Assembly: GCA_024734495.1 (NCBI GenBank)
Contig: JALMQS010000070.1
Span: 13,779,295-13,843,294 of the forward strand
Length of the DNA: 64,000 nt
Direction of reading: 5' to 3'
Source of the DNA: Forficula auricularia
Taxonomy: Eukaryota > Arthropoda > Insecta > Dermaptera > Forficulidae
The notes under the pieces are model-generated. The model made no database searches. It saw only the letters and a program-made list of their open reading frames with translations, and was not told the origin of the DNA. Positions 10,771-23,010 of the stretch are shown here, in pieces. The translations under genes and the position numbers were made by a program. Numbering within the stretch: the stretch's first letter is position 1; each line of letters begins with the position of its first letter.

Positions 10771-11165
10771 AAAAAAATAATTTTTAAGAAAAAATAAAAC
10801 CGACTTCAAAAAAATTAAATGCAACAAATAAAATACACTAAAAGGTATAAAATAATTATTATCTTATTTAGTTACAACTAAACGACGAAAAATTAACATG
10901 AAATTACTTTTTGATGTCGGTACCAAACAAACTATACCTATAAGCGAGCATACCCACCAAAGGTACTAAGTAAGATCCGTCGAGTGCGATTCATAAAAGG
11001 TATATGTTTGGCACCGACTTCAAAAAGTAATTTCATGTTAATATTTCATCGTTTAGTTATAACTAAATAAGATAATAATTATTTTATACCTTTTAGTGTA
11101 TTTTGTTTGTAGCATTTAATTTTTTGAAGTCGGTTTTATTTTTTTCTTAAAAATTATTTTTTTAA
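10771..11165. repeat. Large palindrome with AAAACCGACTTC arms
   Basis: Arms 10771-10922 and 11010-11165 are nearly perfect inverted copies (AAAACCGACTTCAAAAAAAT, ACACTAAAAGGTATAAAATA). The spacer is about 85 bp. It is a non-autonomous foldback element with no coding potential. Confidence 0.75.
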
Positions 11166-11784
11166 ATTAAAATCTTGAATATGCAATTGTAAAATTTATT
11201 ATACAATTATTGTAATTAATTTTAATTAAATTTTCTTTAAATCCAAGGGTATTCATTTTATTTTGAAAATATTTAGGTATATTTGATTTGATAGTATATG
11301 GTAATAATAAATATGATAAAAACAAAAAAGGAAATAAAAAATATTGAAAATAGAAGTTGAATGAGAAGATTTCCATAATACATGTCTATATATCCAGGAA
11401 TTTCGTTCAAGGGAATAACAGCTTTATTATTACAATATTAAAGCATTTAGATTTTAAATCGTCCCAAAGTTTATTAAATACCAGAGAAAATTAATATTTC
11501 CAAACCTATGGTGTTAAATAATAATAAAAATAAAAATTTCTCAAACGAAATTTCAAAAAATATTTATTTAAATATTATATGATTAATTTAGTTTTTTCGT
11601 TGTCTATTTAGCATATGAAACCACTTTTGTTAAATATTCGAAGAATTTGACTTAAATTTAGTTTCATTTAAAATAAGATAACGTAAAAAATCTCTCTAAA
11701 GCTTGATTTTCGGAAAACGTGGTTTTCAAAGACAACAAAACTTTCGAGTATAATTTGAACAACTCACTTGTCAATTCGTTTATA

Positions 11785-12111
11785 CCATAGAGTAATATAG
11801 AGTGGAAGGCGCCAATGTATTTTAGCGTATGAGTTACAGAGCTCTCTGGCGAGACCAGGGCACAACCATCGGGCAATAAAATGGCGGAAACCGCTCTCTT
11901 CGAGGCAAATTTTGGTGACATTATCAAGAGTAATAAATACTCTTATATATGGTATGTATAATATAAAGGGTATGTAACTTTTGTCTATGACAAAGGCTTT
12001 GAATGTTCTATGATCTTTGGATAGCTCTTAAGAACTAAGATTTTTCGACCTGCAGTCGCTAGAGAGCGCTTTTTCGAAATACGGTAGCCTTCCACTCTAT
12101 ATTACTCTATA
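11785..12111. mobile_element. Family L element with CCATAGAGTAATATAG ends
   Basis: The inverted terminal sequence ATAGAGTAATATAGAGTGGAAGGC spans both ends, and GTTTATA occurs on each side. A fragment of the same end is at 19792-19870. Confidence 0.65.
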
Positions 12112-12370
12112 GTTTATAACTAAGACTTCTAGAGACAAAATTCCCTACTATCAAATGATCCTTGACTCCAACTCAGCAAATGAAACTTTGTCCTTTATCT
12201 TTCTATGATGCAAGATTCAACCCTGAATTATAGGTGTTGCGCCTTCTTAATGTAACACTTTATGGCATCTTTAAGATTTAAATAAATTATAAGATATATT
12301 TTATTAAGTTAAGGGGAAAATTGAAGCTTTTGAGTTAGTTATCTATGGAAAAGTTTTAGCTGAAAACATT

Positions 12371-12834
12371 TACACAGGAGCTTTTAAAGGGTTATAGTGG
12401 TGTTTCACAAATAAAATAAAAATTAAAAAAAAATTAATTATATTTTTGGAGTTTTATTGAATACTCTATATATATTTCAGGTTTTTAGCCCATTAACAAG
12501 AGTTGTATATACAAAAGTCTTTTGTAAATACAACTCCTGATAATGGGCTAAAAACCTGAAATATATATATAGTATTCAAAAAACTCCAAAAATATAATAA
12601 AAAAAAATTATTAATTTTTATTTTATTTGTGAAACACCACTATAACCGAGGGGTCAACCGCGACCTAATATCGTGTACACCTACTTCCACTTTCATTTCC
12701 AAGTAGAAGACAAAAGATGAAGGGGCATAATCTAATGAATTCCAAAATAATTCCACATTATTCCAAAGACGTGTACACCTAATTTCAATCGCGGTTCACC
12801 CCTCGATTATAACCCTTTTAAAAACTCCTGTGTT
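12371..12834. mobile_element. Foldback element interrupted by a 159-bp MITE
   Basis: Arms start ACACAGGAGCTTTTAAAGGG and continue through GTTATAGTGGTGTTTCAC. The right arm is split at CACTATAAC by the element at 12647-12805. The inner palindrome (12470-12560) contains CCTGATAATGGGC...CCTGAAA. Confidence 0.75.
12647..12805 (+). mobile_element. Family C MITE, copy 1 (8-bp duplication)
   Basis: Ends CGAGGGGT.AACCGCGA are inverted. The flanks ACTATAAC (12639-12646) and ATTATAAC (12806-12813) form an 8-bp duplication with one mismatch. Inverted relative to the copy at 56692-56851. The duplication length fits hAT, P or Merlin groups. Confidence 0.8.
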
Positions 12835-13504
12835 TAATATGGTTCACTATAAACCAACACCGCTTTCCCTAAATGTTATTGAAACCATTTAGATTTGATA
12901 TTTTTAATGGATTATAATGAGAATTGATTTTTAGTCTCACATTTTAAATCTAATTTAAAAATTTAAAAGGCCCAAATTTTCGGACTTTCTTGTGATAAAT
13001 TGGAGAGTTAACAGAGTCTATTCTGAATCAGAGATGTCGCCTTCTTATATCTGGTTGATGAAAAAAATCACAAAATATATTTAATTTAAAAGTTTTTTAA
13101 TTAGTTGAAAAAATATTTTTAATAAGATCCACATAATTACTCAAGCAGGGTCAAAACGTTATGAAATCTCATCACAATATTTCATTAAAAATATCTCACA
13201 TTTGAGTGTAATTTCTTTGCGATTTCGTCAAATTTGTCAAAAATCAAAATTTATTATGTTAAACAAAAAATAAATTCCATGATAATACAGACAAATCTGA
13301 TTCTTCTCAAATTCAACTCAATATTCTATCAAAATAATAATTTGCTTATGATAATTATTGATTAGAAAAGCCTGGCAAGTATGCAACCGAATTGGCTTGT
13401 TTGTTCTCCGGGTTTCTGAATTCTGGTTCACCCAGCTCGTCTCAATCTAGATCTCCTTTTATCATTTTCCTGCTGGTTGACAGATAAATTATGGCCAGAA
13501 TTTT

Positions 13505-14705
13505 TACTTTACCATTCAGGGTATGGTCAAGTATTGTAATCGTGCAAGAAAAAACTGTTTTTTTTTGCTTTTTTTTCGGAATATCTCAAAATGAGCTGAA
13601 ACTATTTTGAAAAAAAAATTGGGCGAAACCATGGCATTTCGGTCTACAAAAAAGCCCTAATAAGTGAACATCGAAAAAATTATGTTTTTGAGATAATAAT
13701 TGTTTTGTCAAAATGTCTGTTAGTCTGTGCGTTACCAAATTTTTGAGGACGAGCTAGCTCGAAAACTATGGTGAATATCAAAACCAAATCTTACACGTAG
13801 TTTTGGAGCATTGAGATTAAGAGCTGATTGGATTTTGGTGCATATCAACCCAAAATTAAGGGGGTGGAGGGGGCGTTAGAAATTAAAAATCTAAGCCATT
13901 TGAGCAAACTCAACCAAATTTTGTATACATAATCAGTGGACCCCCAGAAGTCTAAAAATGCAAAAACTTACATCCTAACATGGTGGGGAGGGGGTGTAGG
14001 GTCAGAAAATGAAAATTATGGCCCTTATACCAAACTGAACCAAATGTTGTATAGATAATCCGTGGTCCCCAGAAGTCTATAAATGTAAGACTAACCTCCC
14101 AAAATGGGGGGAGGGGGTGTAGGGTCAAAAAATGAAAATATAGGCTCTTATACCAAACTCAACCAAATTTTGTATTCATAAATAGAGGGCCCCCAGAAGT
14201 CTATAAATGTAAGACTAACCTCCCAAAATGGGGGAAGGGGGTGTAGGGTCAAAAAATGAAAATATAGGCTCTTATACCAAACTCAACCAAATTTTGTATT
14301 CATAAATAGAGGGCCCCAGAAGTCTATAAATGTAAGACTAACCTCCCAAAATGGGGGGAGGGGGTGTAGGGTCAAAAAATGAAAATATAGGCTCTTATAC
14401 CAAACTCAACCAAATTTTGTATTCATAAATAGAGGGCCCCCAGAAGTCTATAAATGTAAGACTAACCTCCCAAAATGGGGGAGGGGGTGTAGGGTCAAAA
14501 AATGAAAATATAGGCTCTTATACCAAACTCAACCAAATTTTGTATTCATAAATAGAGGGCCTCCAGAAGTCTAAAAATGCAAAAACTACCCCCCCCCTTA
14601 CATGATAATAAATAATTTTATTAAATATTAAATATAAGTGAGGGGCCAGGTTGTATGGTAAAGTCAAGTGGATGGCAACATCAGAACGTGTCAGTTTATT
14701 TGTTT
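13505..14705 (+). mobile_element. Family B element, copy 2, with expanded minisatellite
   Basis: Full-length element starting ACTTTACCATTCAGGGTATGG and ending TATGGTAAAGTCAAGTGGATGG. Tandem units anchored on AAACTCAACCAAATTTTGTAT start at 13906, 14032, 14155, 14279, 14402 and 14525, with spacings of 126, 123, 124, 123 and 123. The last units are almost identical. Confidence 0.8.
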
Positions 14706-15642
14706 TTAATTTCTCCACGTTTCAGACATTTCTAAATACCGTCAACCGACATAAGAAAGAAATAATGTTTTCATTTTTGGAGTAAAATGTAAAATTTATT
14801 TTAAATATAAAATCAATTGAAAAATGTATAGTCCTTCAGCTTTATTAAATGAAAAACAAAAAAAGATGGATTTTTTCGAATATGGTATTAAAAAAAGAAA
14901 CAAATCTTATCTAAATATAGAAAATAATTTTAATAAGAGAACATTCTAATCCTTGTGAGTGAGAGTAGGAAGAATTATATTGAATAAAATAATCAATGAA
15001 AACGGAAATAGTCAATACGACGAGTACATTCCAGGCGTCTTTAAAGACATCAAGCGGAAAATTTGTCTTTTGTCAACCTATTAAGTTAAATTATTATGAA
15101 TACTAAAAGTACTCGTTTATTGTTCATGAAGTGGAGACGGACAGCAGTCAGAAGTCTTGAAGATGACTCCTGCATAAAATCTTCCCATGATTCTTCAAAT
15201 GATCAAGGCAGTGCGACAAATCAAATTTTCCCGCACGCTGTGTGTCTATTTAAAATAATCTTAGGAACTATTGTAATATATTTAGTTTAAATATAACATA
15301 TAAATTAAGTTCATATTGTATTCAATAGATGGCAGCTCTCACTTTGTACACTAATGCAAAACTATATTATAATCCTAGTCAGTAGTAAATTGATTCTTAA
15401 TGAAAACATATAATGTAAAATATAACATTAAATAAAAAAATATATATATAAGAGCAAATCCAACATATTTTGCATTGTAAAGTCCTCTAGGTTTTTTTCC
15501 AATTTAAGATAAATTTTCCATTTTTAATAATATAGGCTTTAATTGTATACATTTATTGTTGCACTCATATATTTTTTAACGCCGATTTTACTCAATTTCA
15601 TATTTTTTCAATTCAGATAATCTACAAAAAGTCAATTTTGTC
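14706..15642. other. AT-rich intron, nothing recognised
   Basis: Low-complexity AT-rich intron sequence. A 64-codon open frame at 15096-15290 has no recognisable domain and no flanking splice context that I trust. Confidence 0.4.
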
Positions 15643-16044
15643 CAAGGGCGGATCCAGGGGGGCGGAGGGGACGATCGCCCCCCCCCCCCCATAGAGGCCC
15701 GTGCCTGGCGGGAGTGTAACACGTGCGCCGCACGCAGAGGCCAAAAAACGGCGGCCAAATCGACATGGAATTTATAACAATTTTTTTATTTTATTTTATT
15801 TTAATGAACGTAAAATATGAGATATGAAATTTGTAAAAAAAAAACATTTATTTTTTTAAAAAATTTTAAAATTGAAAATAAAGTTCTATGTGTGTGGGGG
15901 GCGGCGTCTCTGACCCCCCCTCCCCCCCGCTTGGACAATTCGATCGCGACACACTTTCGAGATAAAAAGTAGATCTTATATACATCGGCCACCTTATATA
16001 CATTCTCCCCCCCCCTCCATAAAAAATTCCTGGATCCGCCCTTG
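15643..16044. mobile_element. 402-bp hAT-like MITE (CAAGGGCGGATCC ends)
   Basis: Terminal inverted repeats CAAGGGCGGATCCAGG. The 8-bp direct repeat ATTTTGTC is perfect at 15635-15642 and 16045-16052. The interior has C and G homopolymer runs and no transposase. Confidence 0.85.
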
Positions 16045-16052
16045 ATTTTGTC

Positions 16053-17076
16053 CCCTGTCCAATTTGGTTGTTTGAATCTTCAAGCCCGTGTATTTACTTG
16101 AAAAATGTTCAGATATGACTGAATAAAATAACACCTAAATAAAAAAGATGAATGAAGACTATATAATTTAATAAAGTTTTTTTAGTTATTAAAATTTTGT
16201 TTGAAAAAATTATTAAAATTGTCCAAAGACAGTGTGTCAATTCCGTCCACAATATAGTTTTAGTATTTAACTTGACTCACGTCATCACTCCAGGGGTCAA
16301 GAGAGAAACTATTTCGAGTTGGTGAATTGGTTTGTTAATGTCAATCAGGGGTGTTAATTTTATTCATATGGTAACTCAGAACTTCATTAAGGTAGTGATT
16401 AATTTTGTCGTTCATAAGTATCATTTCCGTCACTGCGATAACAAGTCATATAAAAATATTTATTTAAAAAAACTTCTCAAAACTATCTCATCATTGTTTG
16501 CAAATATTGTCAATGAAAATTAAATAATTTTGGTAGGAAATATTTTTTGTTAATATTATGACAACTGCATATTTATAAACATTTCCTAATCAGGTACGCA
16601 TTCAAAATATTTTCCTTGAAAAATTTTATTTAATAAATTATAGTGTCAGTGTGTTGTTTTTGCCGTTGAAAGTATGTGAAAGAATAAAAAATAAAAATTA
16701 AGGAATTATTAGTGAAATAAAGATTTTCTGTTTCTGGAATATTTTTTGAAATTAAATACTTAATATAATTAATGTGCATAAATAGAAAATTAAATTATTC
16801 GTGGCTATATCATTCATTCTTGTCAATGAAGTTAGAATTCATTAAACCAGAGAATTTTGAATAGAGATGGCTCGGACTCAAAGGCTCCGGATCAAATTAT
16901 TTATTCAAGATGTTTTAATCAAAATTTTATTTGTTTGAGAATATTACATCACATTATTCGAAATGAGAAACTAAGGTTGTGGTAGATAAATATATATATA
17001 TTCTTAATTTCCTCTTAATTCAAAAGTTAATCAATGTTAGATGATTTCTTCTAGTCTCTTTCTGTTTAAATATCTA
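16053..17076. other. AT-rich intron, nothing recognised
   Basis: No exon or clear repeat was identified. A 63-codon frame at 16332-16523 has no recognisable features. Confidence 0.4.
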
Positions 17077-17605
17077 ATTAAGGTAGTTGTTTCGCGACAA
17101 TACTAGCAAAAAGTTAATGCTAGAGTATATAGAACAGACAATAAGGATTCATAATTCATAAGCCCAAAACTTTTGACTGTTTATGTACCACTACTGGCCA
17201 ATCCCGTGCTCGTTTGACAAATCTGGCAACACTGTCCGAGCTTGTATATATTTTATCATAGAAATGTCAAATAAAGTACATTATAAAGGCAGATTTATAA
17301 AACAAAAAGTTCTTAATAAGCGATTGAAACCTCCAGCGACAATGGCTGAAGCGAAAAAACTTCAAAAAAGTACTAGAGTTAACCCACTTTTTAGGTTAAA
17401 TAAATGCGTTATTGCCAGCTTGTGTTTAGTGTAAATTTCTCATTATAGATTTTTCATTATTTATTCATTAATATCTCAGAAACTCTGTTGTAACTATGAA
17501 TTAAAATTTTCTTAAAAAAAGGTATTAGTTATTGTTTAATGTTAGATTAGTTTTTTTATACCAATGGTAAGAAGAGTTTCTTAATTATAATTAAATATGT
17601 TTGTA
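17077..17605 (+). repeat. Family E repeat, plus copy
   Basis: Counterpart of 9822-10345 in opposite orientation. Begins TTAAGGTAGTTGTTTCGCGAC. An 83-codon frame (17183-17434) includes HYKGRFIKQKVLNKRLK; I do not recognise it. Because the segment is repeated, it belongs to an element and not to the host gene. Confidence 0.7.
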
Positions 17606-17699
17606 AACTTTCCTCCTTGTTATATGCCTTTACATTTTAGTCGAGAGTAATTTTACAATGAACTTAGACTAAAATTTTGTAGCTGGTGAAAAAGAGCAT

Positions 17700-17845
17700 T
17701 GCCTCAAACACAGACAAATTGTCGTTGAAAAGACGGGTACAGGAAGTGAACTCAAATCTCTATAGAAGTCATAGAGATAAACGAATTGGCAAATGTGTTT
17801 GATTGCTTTGCATCCAATTTGAACTTGAAGGGGGTTGAATGTTTG
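17700..17845 (-). pseudogene. LINE reverse-transcriptase C-terminal remnant
   Basis: A minus-strand frame different from exon 2 reads [18 protein letters not shown], with a stop soon after. It matches the KLDKSRTSAFANSFILMT segment of the LINE fragment at 26039-26494. It is short and frameshifted, and lies just downstream of exon 2. Confidence 0.65.
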
Positions 17846-17886
17846 TTTTGAATTTTTGCTATTTAGAGATACATATAAGCCGTTAC

Positions 17887-18012
17887 CTGTAGTAAGTTGA
17901 TATAATCCTGTAAAGATGATTATAAATAGAGCAAGAAGTTTAGCGTAGGTGAAGATATCTTGAACACGGGTCGCCCACTTGACGTCCCAGCAATTGACAA
18001 AAGTCAAAACAA
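17887..18012 (-). CDS. SLC7A5/SLC7A8-like: LAT transporter, exon 2 (TM4-TM5)
   Basis: 126 nt. The acceptor is TTTTTCAG and the donor is ACAG|GTAACG. The split codon A|TT at the junction with exon 1 gives Ile, so the protein reads [21 protein letters not shown], followed by [23 protein letters not shown]. The VNC..VK.ATRVQD.F..AKL block is characteristic of heteromeric SLC7 light chains, and the hydrophobic [13 protein letters not shown] is TM5. Exon 1 lies about 37.2 kb upstream in transcript order, an unusually long intron packed with repeats. Immediately downstream in the intron, a decayed LINE fragment extends the open frame and could mislead automatic gene prediction. Confidence 0.93.
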
Positions 18013-18019
18013 CTGAAAA

Positions 18020-18729
18020 ATAAGAAAAAATATAAATGATATTTATTTTTGCTAATCATCACTAATACATATTTTCAGATATCATTATACAAATATTTTC
18101 TTGAAATTCTAAAATACATAGTTAAACAATTTTTGCTAAAATTCTCTCAACTTGGCTTATGAACTGCGTTAGTTTATTGTTTTTTGGACGCTTCGAATAT
18201 GGTTTATCCCCTTCTTTGTTAATCATTTGAATAGAATCTAAGAAAATAAAAACCACAACTTGACCGAATCTCATATGTGAATTGAACTTACAAACCACAT
18301 CCGAAAAAACCAGAGATGTTTTCGGGACATCGGAAGAGTTGCTAATTTCCGTGCGGAAACCGCTAATAGGATCCAGGGTATTGAAATTGATAGTCTGTAT
18401 AAGTCTATCTCATTGAACTCAATAAATTTGCATCCTATATTATTAAGCTTCTTAATAATCTTTGCAACAAATCACAGTATAATGAGTTAAAATGTCATGG
18501 TGAAACCTCCAAGTTGACTTTTAAAATTGTTTCGTACGCCCAGCGAGCTCATCATTTCTCCAACACACTTAGAAATGTCTAATATACTAGTCTGATGAAA
18601 CATTTTCATACATAATTTTTTTTTATTTATCTAGATATGATTTTAACTGCTCATATGAGGTAAATTGCTTCAGAGTATCATACAAATTTAAGTAAATAAA
18701 TAAAAAATCTGCTATAATGATATCTATGT
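18020..18729. other. Intron, possible decayed retroelement
   Basis: 18290-18590 is richer in G+C than its surroundings and gives broken frames in the plus direction. I could not assign a family. Confidence 0.3.
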
Positions 18730-18736
18730 AGATTCC

Positions 18737-19021
18737 TTGAAGGAGACAATAAAAGAGTGTGTCTTCTGCTGGAATTATAAATTTTATTATAACGAGACTA
18801 TAGTTTAGAGGGCTTTGCCCTCTTCATCAGTATATTTCAATTGATTCACAGGAATTAATGTTCAGAAGGAATCAATTTTAACAGACTGATGAAGAGGGCA
18901 AATCTCTCAAAACCATAGTCTCGTTATAAATAAAATGTATAATTCCAGTAAAGATACGCTCTTTATTTTCTCCTTCAATATATGAAAATTCTGCTACCCT
19001 CGGCAAAAAACTTTTAATTTA
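18737..19021. mobile_element. Family A palindrome, copy 3
   Basis: Starts TTGAAGGAGACAATAAAAGA and ends with the CTACCCTCGGCAAAAAACTT tail. TAGATTCC occurs at both edges (18729-18736 and 19023-19030). The minus-strand arm has CTGATGAAGAGGGCAAAGCC and the plus arm a decayed version. Confidence 0.65.
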
Positions 19022-19063
19022 TATAGATTCCATTAGCCTCTATAAGTTGATATAACATATAAG

Positions 19064-19390
19064 CTGTACTAGATGAAGGAGGGGGTATCAGCCAAAGATG
19101 GAATCACTGGGTTCAATAAAACACCTTTAATAAGACGTTTCGGCCTGAATTTTATTTCATTCTGAAACTTTTGGGTCCAGCGCACGTTATAAATTCACAT
19201 GAACCTAAAAATTTTTTTATTTCTGACAAGGCTTGGTTCGATCACATATGTGTACCGCATTTTGTGTATAACTCCTAATTGACTGAAGATGGCCAAATAA
19301 AATTCAGGCCGAAACGTGCTTATTAAAGGTGTTTTACTGAACCCAGTGATTCCATCTTTGGCTAATACCTCCTCCTTCATCTAGTACAGT
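19064..19390. repeat. Foldback with CTGAAGATGGCC...GGCCGAAAC motif
   Basis: Arms CTGTACTAGATGAAGGAGG through TTTAATAAG are inverted. The right arm contains CTGAAGATGGCC-loop-GGCCGAAACGTG at 19281-19319, related to the family A motif. Confidence 0.7.
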
Positions 19391-19658
19391 TTCATCACAG
19401 CCACGAACTCTAACAATAAGATATAAGCTTGTAGATCGTTTGTTCTGGGACGAATCATGTTAAGAACTGGTTAGATTTGTGCTTTTCAGCTACAAAGCTT
19501 TCAGATGAGAAATGCAGAAAATCAAAAAAATTATTTGAATCGTTGTATAGGAAGCTGGAATAAACGGTCTTACATGTTGAGCTAAAATTTGGCACCCAAA
19601 TTTGTATTGATAAGCTCTACCTTCAAACCATCTTTCAGCTTTCTAGAACTGACAATGC

Positions 19659-19955
19659 CCAATCTTGTCCTCCAGAAATTAATTTTTCCTTATGCTAGAG
19701 GTTTAGATTCCGTATACGAGGAAGACTCCCATTTAAGGACAGTGGTATGTTGATTGGTAAAGTCTTTGTAAAAGTTAACAAAGGGTAAAACCATAGAGTA
19801 ATATAGAGTGGAAGGCTCCATAAGGAGCCAATGTATTTTAGCGTATAAGAGTTACAGAGGCTCTGTCCTCCAGAAATTAATTTTTCCTTATGCTAGAGGT
19901 TTAGATTCCGTATACGAGGAAGACTCCCATTTAAAAAAGGACAGTGGTATGTCGA
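19659..19955 (+). repeat. Direct duplication of about 90 bp flanking a family L fragment
   Basis: GTCCTCCAGAAATTAATTTT through ACAGTGGTATG occurs at 19659-19752 and again at 19866-19955, 207 bp apart. A family L end (19792-19870) lies between. It is a local tandem duplication or an assembly artefact. Confidence 0.75.
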
Positions 19956-22059
19956 TTATTTTCAGACAGCCTTGAAAAATTTTAATAAATCATCCATCCG
20001 CAAAATCGTTAGTAAATCTACCTTGACGATGAAAATTTGACCGTGGAATAAAATTCCACAGAAAAAATTATTAATGAATTTCTGAAATTTAACTCCAATG
20101 ATAACGAGATGTTAAGGAAATTAGAATTTTTCATTAATTCTACTTTTTTCCTATTTACGTGCTCTTCTGTGAACCAATTATAATTCCATAGAAAATCGAT
20201 GAGGTCATTTAAGAATACTTCATATCATGCCTGGGATTTTTCACTTTCTCTTTAATCGTTCTATTATTATAGAGGATGAATTTTCTGATGCAATCGAAAA
20301 GGGCAGTTGCACCATCCCTTTTTTTTTGAACCCTTGGCCTTCCAACTAAAAGGAGACATTCAAAATGAGTCAATGACATTAAAAAAATAATAATAAAAAA
20401 TAAAACCTAAATAAATAATAAGGAATCAATCAAACATGACAAACGAATTCAATAACAACAAAATTAAAGAATTGAAATTGTCGTCAAGGATGGCTGGCTG
20501 GCTTCGCACGATGATCGCTTAACTTACGGGACCAGCTGCTCGCTCATTCATTCATAACTTAACAGTTAACTGGCTTTTACTATTGGATTAAGAATAATTA
20601 GAGGGAATGCCCCTCTTTGATTGAATAACGCATCGCCCATTAAATGCATCCAAATGAGAATTCATATAACCTTTAAAACCAAATCCGAATTTTAACTTTT
20701 GAAATTGGAATTTTCATCAAATAAATTAGAGAAAAAAGTGAACTTTTTCAAGCTCGGTGCTCTCTATGCAAAATTTGGCGATTTGAAATTTTAAGTCAAT
20801 CAACAGTGCACTGAAAAACAATTTCTTTATAATAAATAAATTGATAGAGTTGAGCATTTTTAATGAGCTCTTATTTATTCCAAAGATATTTTATTAATAA
20901 TCCAGATATATTCAAATCATTCCAAATATGACCAAATTTTTAGGTATTTAATCCAAATATATTATATACTTGAGTGATCTATTTTATTCTATTAGATATC
21001 TCTTAATTTCTAATGAATGTCTTGTTTACTTCTAGTGAAACTTCTTATTATATCTAAACGAATGTTTTTTTATCATAAAACGACTTAGATTTTCTGCAAA
21101 TAGTGATATCTTAATAATTAACAAAAATTTTGTTTACATTATTAATTGTTTTTTTTAATTTTAAAACCCACTATAAGATTATAAGAAATATTAATATATA
21201 TTAAAATTAGATTACCTTATAACTTATGATATATGGGAGGATCAGGAATATGGAATTGGAATAATTATCGGAAAAGAGGTTTTTTTATTTAATTAGTTTT
21301 TTCCTCTTATTAAAAACAAGGACTAAAAAAATGATCAAGGACAGTCGATAGTGGAGAAGTAATCTCCGGAGCCGAAGCTCAAATACAATGTATACATTAA
21401 TTCATGTAAAATAATTGGTTTAATAAAAATTAATTAATTAAAAAAAAACTTATAACTTATAATTTTTCTTCTTATTTAAAAACACGGACTAAAAAAATTA
21501 TCGCAAGCCCGAAACGATCAAGAACAGTCGATGCTGGGGATGTAATCTCCGAAGTCGAAGCTCAAATAAAATGTATACGTTAATCCATGTAAAATAATTG
21601 GTTAAATAAAATTTATTATTATTATTACTTATACCTTATATGAGACTATTAAATAACGATATTTTCATAATTTACTTATTGGTGCTTGGTTCGAATAGCG
21701 GCATCTTAACTATTAATACCTATATCTAGAGCTGCTCCAAAAATAAGAGAATACTTAAAATACGTATATCATTTATTAATATTGAACAGAGATCAATTTC
21801 GCCATAATTAGCTTCACCATCTATTCATATCAAATATAATTTCTTAACAATAAATATATCGTTTTTTCAGTGGGTGAGCTAAAGCCGTGAAACTTGACAT
21901 TAAGGTGAAGCTTACTAATACATAATTGTGTGTCAAATTTCAATTAATTAGCTACAAAATAAAATCTATACATATTAGTATGGTCCTTATTTTGGGTATT
22001 TTCGAATTTTTATGCACATATGATAGAGGCTCATATGATTCGAAATAAATAAAAAAAAT
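19956..22059. other. Mostly single-copy intron sequence
   Basis: No exon was found. 20470-20590 is less AT-rich than its surroundings. 21300-21430 and 21480-21625 are direct copies ending in (ATT/TAA)n tails, probably LINE 3' ends. 21985-22065 is a fragment of the 39865-40490 element. Confidence 0.45.
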
Positions 22060-23010
22060 ATCCCCTAAGTTTCAAACAGTGGAGTAGCCAGAAATTTTTT
22101 ATGGGGGGGGGGGTCAATCCACAAAGCAAAATATTTAGTGGGAATTTTTTTTTTTATTAAAACAAATAGTCCAGTTAAATTGTGTTTTTAACCGGAAAGT
22201 TTTGAGGCAGTTGTATTTTCTTCAACCTTTTATGTTTTGGGGTGTGCTGAATCCGAATCTGAGGGTTGCTAACAAAATTTCCTGACGGAACATTTCCAAA
22301 AATGCCAAAAAATATAAAAAATCTCATTTTTGTTGGTTTTTTGTTTATAACTCGAAAACCATCAACTTTTCGTATATAATCTTCTTATTCAAAATGAAAG
22401 TTCATAAAATTTCCTACAAATTTAATCATTTAGTATTAGTTGAATAAAAGATTTCACTGTCGATAGTAACAGAATTGTTTTATTTTAGGTTAAAAATAAA
22501 TAAAATGAGAGAGTCTTCTGTTTTTAAATAAAATAATTTTTAATTATTTCTAGAGACTATAGTTTCGAAGGCATAGCCTTCATCATCAGTCTATCACAAA
22601 TATTTCAAATTAGTTACAAATTAAGATTTATACATAGAAAATTTGAAAACACATTATATATTTTTCAAATTTTCTATGTATAAATCTTAATTTGTAACTA
22701 ATTTGAAACTATTTGTGATAGACTTTGATGATAAGTTACCGAACACTAGTCTCTAGAAATAATTAAAAATTATTTTATTTAAAAACAGAAGACTCTCTCA
22801 TTTTATTTATTTTTAACTCGTTAGGTTTTTTTTCGACCAATCGTTTGGGCTCAAGCACTAGTTGAAAATTGGAGTATTTTTTTTTTTTGTTTCCGCAAAT
22901 CCCAAAAACTCGCACTTTTTTCGATTTTTTCTCATTTTGACCATGATTGAGCACGTTTTCAACAAAGACCACTTCAATACATTTTTAAACTAGATTAAAT
23001 TTTCTACAAT
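22060..23010 (+). repeat. Family G repeat, copy 1, interrupted
   Basis: Matches 42830-43300 (shared AGTTAAATTGTGT.TTTACCGG-like blocks and CTCGCACTTTTTTCGATTTTT). It is interrupted at 22489-22817 by a foldback. No coding potential is recognised. Confidence 0.65.
22489..22817. mobile_element. Family A-related foldback inside family G
   Basis: Arms GTTAAAAATAAATAAAATGA and GAGAGTCTTCTGTTTTTAAA are inverted around 22645. The minus strand of the left arm reads CTGATGATGAAGGC-TAT-GCCTTCGAAACTATAGTC (22558-22597), the same motif layout as family A with a changed but paired stem. The plus arm is decayed. Confidence 0.75.

Noticed and set aside
17669..17886. Extension of transporter exon 2 to a C-terminus
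   Set aside because: The frame crosses a good GTAACG donor into a LINE remnant; the next exon at 8641 restores the conserved sequence in phase.
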